From an uncultured Christensenellaceae bacterium (GTDB taxonomy: Bacteria; Bacillota; Clostridia; Christensenellales; Christensenellaceae), in assembly GCA_934373295.1 (NCBI GenBank), contig CAKROK010000011.1:1-44245 (forward strand): a DNA stretch of 44,245 bases, given 5' to 3'. The notes below the pieces were generated by a model. The model did not search any database, was not told the origin of the DNA, and worked only from the letters and a program-made list of their open reading frames with translations. A program made the position numbers and the translations under genes. Shown here piece by piece: positions 40,739 to 44,245 of this stretch. Each line of letters starts with the position of its first letter. The first letter of the stretch is position 1.

Positions 40739-41482
40739 ATGCTTAAATTAACCAAAGAATTCATGATACCCGCGAGCCAGACGGACGCACATGCCTGCCT
40801 CACTCCCGCGGGGACATTCACATTATTACAGGACATCGCCGCGGAGCACGCCGAAAGGATGGGCGTGGGCTTTCACGACCTCTTGGTGAAAAGCAACGCC
40901 TTTTGGGTGATCGCGCGCACGCTCGTTAAATTCGTTAGACCGCCGCACATATATCAGCCGGTCATGCTAACGACCTGGCCGTCAAAGCCGACGGGCGCGA
41001 TATGCATAAGAAACTATGAGATGACCGCGCAGGACGGAACGACGCTCATTTTGGGAAAAAACGAGTGGGTCATAATGGACGCGACGACGCACCGCATACG
41101 CAGATTGACGGACACGTGCTATCCCGCAGATGAGGAATATTCGGACAGGCTTGCGCTGGACATGCCCTTTTATCGATTTGAGGCACAGCCGGAGGGCGCG
41201 CAGTACATCTACACCCACCGCGTCCGGCTGAGCGACACGGACTCCGTGCGGCATACGAACAACGTCTCGTACATCCGCATGTTTCTGGATTCATTTTCCG
41301 GAGAATTTTTTGATGAGAATGTGATCGAGGAGATGGAGATAAAATATAGCCACGAGAGCAGAGAGGGCGACGACATCGCGATATACCGTATGCCGACAGA
41401 GGGCGGATATCTGCTCTACGGCAAAAAGAGCGACGGGGGGATAATAGTCAGCGCACGCATAAAGACCGCCCCGCGCAAATGA
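40739..41482 (+). CDS. Acyl-ACP thioesterase (double hotdog)
   Basis: The protein has 247 residues from ATG 40739. It has two hotdog halves. The first contains MIPASQTDAHACLTP, the LLQDIAAEHAERMGVG region and FWVIARTLVKFVRPP. The second contains VRLSDTDSVRHTNNVSYIRMFLD, where SDTDSVRHTNNV holds the usual catalytic Asn/His-type residues. Such enzymes release fatty acids from acyl carrier protein. No clear ribosome binding site precedes ATG 40739. The frame stays open upstream to 40448, giving an alternative start at ATG 40586 with a 51-residue Lys-rich extension. Confidence 0.88.
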   Translation: MLKLTKEFMIPASQTDAHACLTPAGTFTLLQDIAAEHAERMGVGFHDLLVKSNAFWVIARTLVKFVRPPHIYQPVMLTTWPSKPTGAICIRNYEMTAQDGTTLILGKNEWVIMDATTHRIRRLTDTCYPADEEYSDRLALDMPFYRFEAQPEGAQYIYTHRVRLSDTDSVRHTNNVSYIRMFLDSFSGEFFDENVIEEMEIKYSHESREGDDIAIYRMPTEGGYLLYGKKSDGGIIVSARIKTAPRK

Positions 41483-41492
41483 TCGGATGATT

Positions 41493-41513
41493 CCGGCGGT
41501 AGTATATTCCGCC
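41493..41513 (+). terminator. Hairpin between thioesterase and SDR
   Basis: CGGCGG(T) pairs with (T)CCGCCG around TAGTATAT. No T-run follows, so a terminator role is uncertain. Confidence 0.35.
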
Positions 41514-41552
41514 GAAAGATAGATAAGAACATATTAAAAAAGGAGCAAAATC

Positions 41553-42332
41553 ATGGGTATTTTTGAAGGCAAGGTCGCCATCATCACCGGCGGCGGTAAG
41601 GCAAAGTCAATAGGCTACGGCGTGGCTACGGCATATGCTAAAGAGGGCGCGAACCTCGTCATTACCGGAAGAAACGTAAAGAAGCTCGAGGACGCCAAGG
41701 AGGAGCTTGAAAGGCTCTACGGCATAAAGGTTCTCGCGATGCAGGCGGACGTTTCGCCCGATCCGGCCAGCGAGGCGAGGGTCAAGGAGGTCGTAAAGGC
41801 GGCCTATGACGAATTCGGCAGGATAGACGTGCTCATAAACAATGCGCAGGCGTCCGCATCCGGCGTACCGCTCGCGACGCAGACGATGGAGCAGTTCAAC
41901 CTGGGCATCTACTCGGGCCTGTATGCGACCTTCCTCTACATGAGAGAGTGCTATCCCTACCTAAAGGAGACACAGGGCTCTGTTATAAACTTCGCATCCG
42001 GCGCAGGCTTGTTCGGAAATGCAGGTCAGTGCTCATATGCGGCGGCGAAAGAGGGCATAAGAGGTCTTTCCAGAGTCGCGGCGACGGAGTGGGGCAAGGA
42101 CAACATCAACGTAAACATCGTTTGCCCGCTCGCCATGACGGCACAGTTAGAGAACTTCAAGCAGGCTTATCCCGAGGCATATGCAAAGAACTTAAAGGCA
42201 GTACCCATGGGCCGCTTCGGCGATCCCGAGTATGACATCGGCAGGGTCTGCGTACACCTTGGCTCGCCCGATTTCAAATACATGTCCGGTGAGACGGTAA
42301 CGTTAGAGGGCGGCATGGGCCAGCGTCCGTAA
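41553..42332 (+). CDS. Short-chain dehydrogenase/reductase
   Basis: The protein has 259 residues with a classical SDR Rossmann fold. The cofactor motif is ITGGGKAKSIGYG (about 11-23) and the structural motif is NNAQAS. Catalytic Ser lies in NFASGAG and Tyr/Lys in YAAAKEG; GRFGDPEYDIG and the C-terminal MSGETVTLEGG follow. Arg at the end of beta-2 (TGRN) suggests NADP(H). The substrate is unknown. AAAAAAGGAGCAAAATC is the ribosome binding site. A B-family repeat begins directly behind the stop. Confidence 0.9.
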   Translation: MGIFEGKVAIITGGGKAKSIGYGVATAYAKEGANLVITGRNVKKLEDAKEELERLYGIKVLAMQADVSPDPASEARVKEVVKAAYDEFGRIDVLINNAQASASGVPLATQTMEQFNLGIYSGLYATFLYMRECYPYLKETQGSVINFASGAGLFGNAGQCSYAAAKEGIRGLSRVAATEWGKDNINVNIVCPLAMTAQLENFKQAYPEAYAKNLKAVPMGRFGDPEYDIGRVCVHLGSPDFKYMSGETVTLEGGMGQRP

Positions 42333-42333
42333 T

Positions 42334-42449
42334 GCTTAAAAATACCCGCCCTTCCGCCCTTTTTCTGCGACAGCCCTTGTCGGCGTACTAATATGTACAG
42401 CCTTCTGCGGGCTGCTTGAAAAATGACGAAAAATCGGGCATTTTTGAGT
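42334..42449 (+). repeat. Repeat family B, copy B5
   Basis: Outer arms GCTTAAAAATACCCG and CGGGCATTTTTGAGT pair with one wobble and one mismatch. Inside are CTTTTT/AAAAA, CGACA/TGTCG, GTACTAATATGTAC and AGCC/GGCT hairpins. It begins right after the SDR stop. Confidence 0.85.
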
Positions 42450-42472
42450 AACAATATAAAGGCAGAAATGAC

Positions 42473-42507
42473 AAACCCGAGACGAGTAACATCATCTCGG
42501 GTTTTTA
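42473..42507. terminator. Terminator between SDR and the zinc-ribbon gene
   Basis: AAACCCGAGA pairs perfectly with TCTCGGGTTT and has TTTTT on the plus strand. On the minus strand the tail is AAACCCGAGA..GTTTGTC, so it works best for the SDR transcript. Confidence 0.85.
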
Positions 42508-42520
42508 GTATCGATAATTA

Positions 42521-43270
42521 TTATTCTTCAAACGCGCCGAACTCGTTTATCGCAAGGGAGCGCGCATCGGGTATGTTATAGACCGTGATCGCCTGAGTAT
42601 CGGAAACGACGGTATAACAGCCCTCTACGTTCAGCATTGTGTTTATGGGAAGATCGTCAAAGCCGGAGACTTCAAGCTCCTCCTCGTTATCAAACTGCTC
42701 GTCGTATTTATACACCGACACGCCCGAGCCCTCGCCCGCACGTGCTTTAAGCTCGTTTAACACGAGATTGAGGTCGCGCTCAAAGGCCGCGTCCTCGTCA
42801 TAATCGGGGGTGATGTACAATGCGCCGTTATATATGCCCTCCTCGGTGAAGCTCACCATCACGGTTTCTATCTTCACGCCGTACACGGACTTATCGAAAT
42901 TGTTATAGTACATCGAGATCAGCCCGTCCTCGTTGGCGGTGCTATCCGGCTCGCCCCACTGCTCGGTGAGCTCATCGATGGTTATTTCAGAGGACAGCAT
43001 GGAAGAATCCGCAGAGTCGGTGTCGTCCGTTATCTCCTGGTTTTTATCCGTCTGAGAATTATTTATAACGCCGTTTGAAAGTGCGCCCGTCGCATAAAGC
43101 CCGAGCAGCACGCCCGCGCCGAAAAGTATCACCGTACCTATGATGCTAAGCGTTATTATGAGCGGCTTTTTGCTTTTTTTAGGCTTGTTTGATTTTATAG
43201 CTTCGCCGCAGTTCGTGCAGGTCACAGCATCGTCCCTGTTGGGCGCGCCGCATTTATCGCATGTTTTCAT
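42521..43270 (-). CDS. Zinc-ribbon membrane-anchored protein, unknown function
   Basis: The protein has 249 residues. The N-terminal zinc ribbon has C-x2-C (CDKC) and C-x2-C (CTNC) within the first 21 residues. A Lys-rich stretch and one membrane helix (about 37-62) follow, then an acidic linker (about 70-95) and a ~150-residue extracellular domain. The ectodomain carries a WGEPD segment like those of small lipoprotein-type anchors. GGAGG precedes the ATG. It stands alone, convergent with the SDR. The function is unknown. Confidence 0.8.
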   Translation of the reverse strand: MKTCDKCGAPNRDDAVTCTNCGEAIKSNKPKKSKKPLIITLSIIGTVILFGAGVLLGLYATGALSNGVINNSQTDKNQEITDDTDSADSSMLSSEITIDELTEQWGEPDSTANEDGLISMYYNNFDKSVYGVKIETVMVSFTEEGIYNGALYITPDYDEDAAFERDLNLVLNELKARAGEGSGVSVYKYDEQFDNEEELEVSGFDDLPINTMLNVEGCYTVVSDTQAITVYNIPDARSLAINEFGAFEE

Positions 43271-43363
43271 ATTGAACCTCCGCAGTTTTCTGGTGGATTT
43301 GGTCTATATTATATCATTTGCGTGCGCGGGCGGCAAGTGGGTCGTTAGCCGTTTGAATAAATA

Positions 43364-43665
43364 ATAAGGTATCCTGTCCGGCAAGCCTTTCGGACAGGAT
43401 GATTTATACGCAAGTCTTTCGCCTTGCCCTCCGATTAAAAAGCGAGCTTGTCGACGAGGCGCGGCGCAGCTTTCAAGCGCGAAACGGCTCCCGCCGTTTC
43501 GCGCTTGAAAGTGGCCCGCCCGCCGGAGGCGGGCGGGCTTAGTTTTTGCGCGCCTTTGGCGCGCAAAAACCTGCGCCGCGCACACATATAATGGAGCTTT
43601 GCGGAGCAAAGCAACCTATTATCTAATTTACGAATGATTTTGTTCTTTTAAACTCAAGCGCACAA
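43364..43665 (+). repeat. Palindromic repeat family A, copy A3 (core inverted)
   Basis: Order on the plus strand: hairpin iv (43371-43400, 10-bp stem), conserved frame from ATG 43399 (47 residues), arm GCGCGGCGCAG (43459-43469), hairpin i (43470-43511, 19-bp stem), TG, hairpin ii (43514-43538, 11-bp stem), TTA, hairpin iii (43542-43570, 13-bp stem), arm CTGCGCCGCGC (43571-43581), hairpin v (43596-43612). The ends are in the A2 orientation, but the core is reversed relative to A1 and A2. Confidence 0.9.
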
Positions 43666-43703
43666 ACACAACAGCCCAACGCCCAAACTATTCCTGCAAA
43701 CTG

Positions 43704-43753
43704 ATGCATACGGTCTGTAAAATTATCGCGAAGCATAATTTTAAGACCGTCGC
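43704..43753 (+). repeat. Small hairpin repeat C, copy 1
   Basis: ATGCATACGGTCTGTAAAAT is followed by an AT-rich hairpin and AAGACCGTC. The stem GGTCT/AGACC plus TAAAAT/ATTTTA is shared with 43854. Confidence 0.7.
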
Positions 43754-43853
43754 AAGTTGCACAAAAGAAAAGCCTATTTACTTGCTTACCGCAGTTATAC
43801 CAACATATCTATAATCAAACGGAAATCACAAACAAAACTATTTGCTCTAAGTA

Positions 43854-43895
43854 ATGTATGCGGTCTGTAAAATCGCTTGCGATTTTAAGACCGTC
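43854..43895 (+). repeat. Small hairpin repeat C, copy 2
   Basis: ATGTATGCGGTCTGTAAAAT, then CGCTTGCG, then ATTTTAAGACCGTC; same stem as copy 1 with a shorter, different apical part. Confidence 0.7.
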
Positions 43896-44190
43896 ACCGT
43901 CGGGAACAAAAGTTTAGTCGAAAAACTAAGTTAAGCATTTATGCGGGCATTTCAGCCTGAACGAATTAGCGGAGAAGGATGAGGAGGTCGCAGACCTCCT
44001 TATGGGAAAGTTAAGAAAACCACGGTTTTCAGAGAAAAATTGCAGAGGTAAGTATTGAATCTGAATAATGACTTTAAAAATCTACTATTGATTTGAACTT
44101 AATTTTAATCGCCCCCGCAGGGCGCACACTCGCCACCCTATCCATTTAATCGATATAAACCGCCCGTGATGTAGGTTTGTCAATGATGTG

Positions 44191-44244
44191 TTACACGCTT
44201 CGGAACGAAAAAAGGATAGTTCTAGGCGACTTCCAGCCGAGTGG
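44191..44244 (-). pseudogene. Possible C-terminal tail of a transposase, cut by the window edge
   Basis: The minus-strand frame entering from the window end reads PLGWKSPRTILFSFRSV followed by TAA at 44191. A GW-K-SP segment near the C-terminus resembles the end of rve-type integrase transposases, where such a loop precedes the last helix. Only 17 codons are visible, so the family is a guess. Confidence 0.3.
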
Positions 44245-44245
44245 C

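Larger units (their letters stand above)
43271..44245. other. Gene-poor right end
   Basis: This 975-bp stretch holds repeat A3 (43364-43665), two copies of a small hairpin repeat C (43704-43753, 43854-43895), a GGAGGTC-GCA-GACCTCC hairpin near 43983-43999 and a possible transposase tail at 44191-44244. No complete gene is supported. Confidence 0.75.

Overview
The window looks like chromosomal DNA of an anaerobic Firmicute of class Clostridia, probably a gut lineage near Christensenellales or Oscillospirales (order uncertain). The evidence is Gram-positive style Shine-Dalgarno sites, RemA, RibU under an FMN riboswitch, a PurR/PRT repressor next to murC, type III glutamine synthetase, LL-diaminopimelate aminotransferase, a rubredoxin-plus-rubrerythrin peroxidase protein and an RsgI-like anti-sigma protein. 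Almost all genes are housekeeping genes. No CRISPR array, prophage or complete insertion sequence was seen.

Layout. 1-3.7 kb: tRNA-Leu(GAG), an acidic membrane protein, homoserine kinase and two tandem paralogous membrane proteins with duplicated promoters. 3.8-5.4 kb: Nudix hydrolase and lipoprotein L,D-transpeptidase. 5.4-9.8 kb: yicC-remA-gmk-rpoZ-coaBC, followed unusually by a diaminopropionate ammonia-lyase. 9.8-11.9 kb: FMN riboswitch with ribU, then two tandem family-4-like uracil-DNA glycosylases. 11.9-16.2 kb: a PQ-loop/SGNH-like fusion, a divergent LysR regulator, and an MBOAT acyltransferase with an SGNH lipoprotein. 16.2-19.4 kb: two ECF sigma modules, the second with an RsgI-like anti-sigma protein carrying four PepSY repeats. 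19.4-25.2 kb: a complete fructose PTS operon (fruR-fruK-fruA-HPr-enzyme I). 25.3-28.1 kb: a membrane-anchored protein and glnN with a terminator-like leader. 28.5-34.7 kb: pyrG, dapL, an ABC-F ATPase and rnc. 34.7-38.9 kb: thioesterase, rubrerythrin, MATE transporter and purR. 39-43.3 kb: murC, acyl-ACP thioesterase, an SDR and a zinc-ribbon membrane protein. The last 0.9 kb is repeats plus a possible transposase tail.

The most unusual content is between the genes. Repeat family A has three copies of about 300-375 bp. Each contains five hairpins; three of them form a core between 11-bp (9-bp in one copy) inverted repeats, and that core lies in the opposite orientation in one copy. The copies also share a short reading frame that differs mostly by synonymous or conservative changes. 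Repeat family B has five copies of about 110-125 bp in the same orientation. Three start 2-10 nt after the stop codons of pyrG, murC and the SDR; their outer arms differ in sequence but remain complementary, as expected for a structured 3'-UTR or terminator-like element. These two families are the best candidates for something undescribed.
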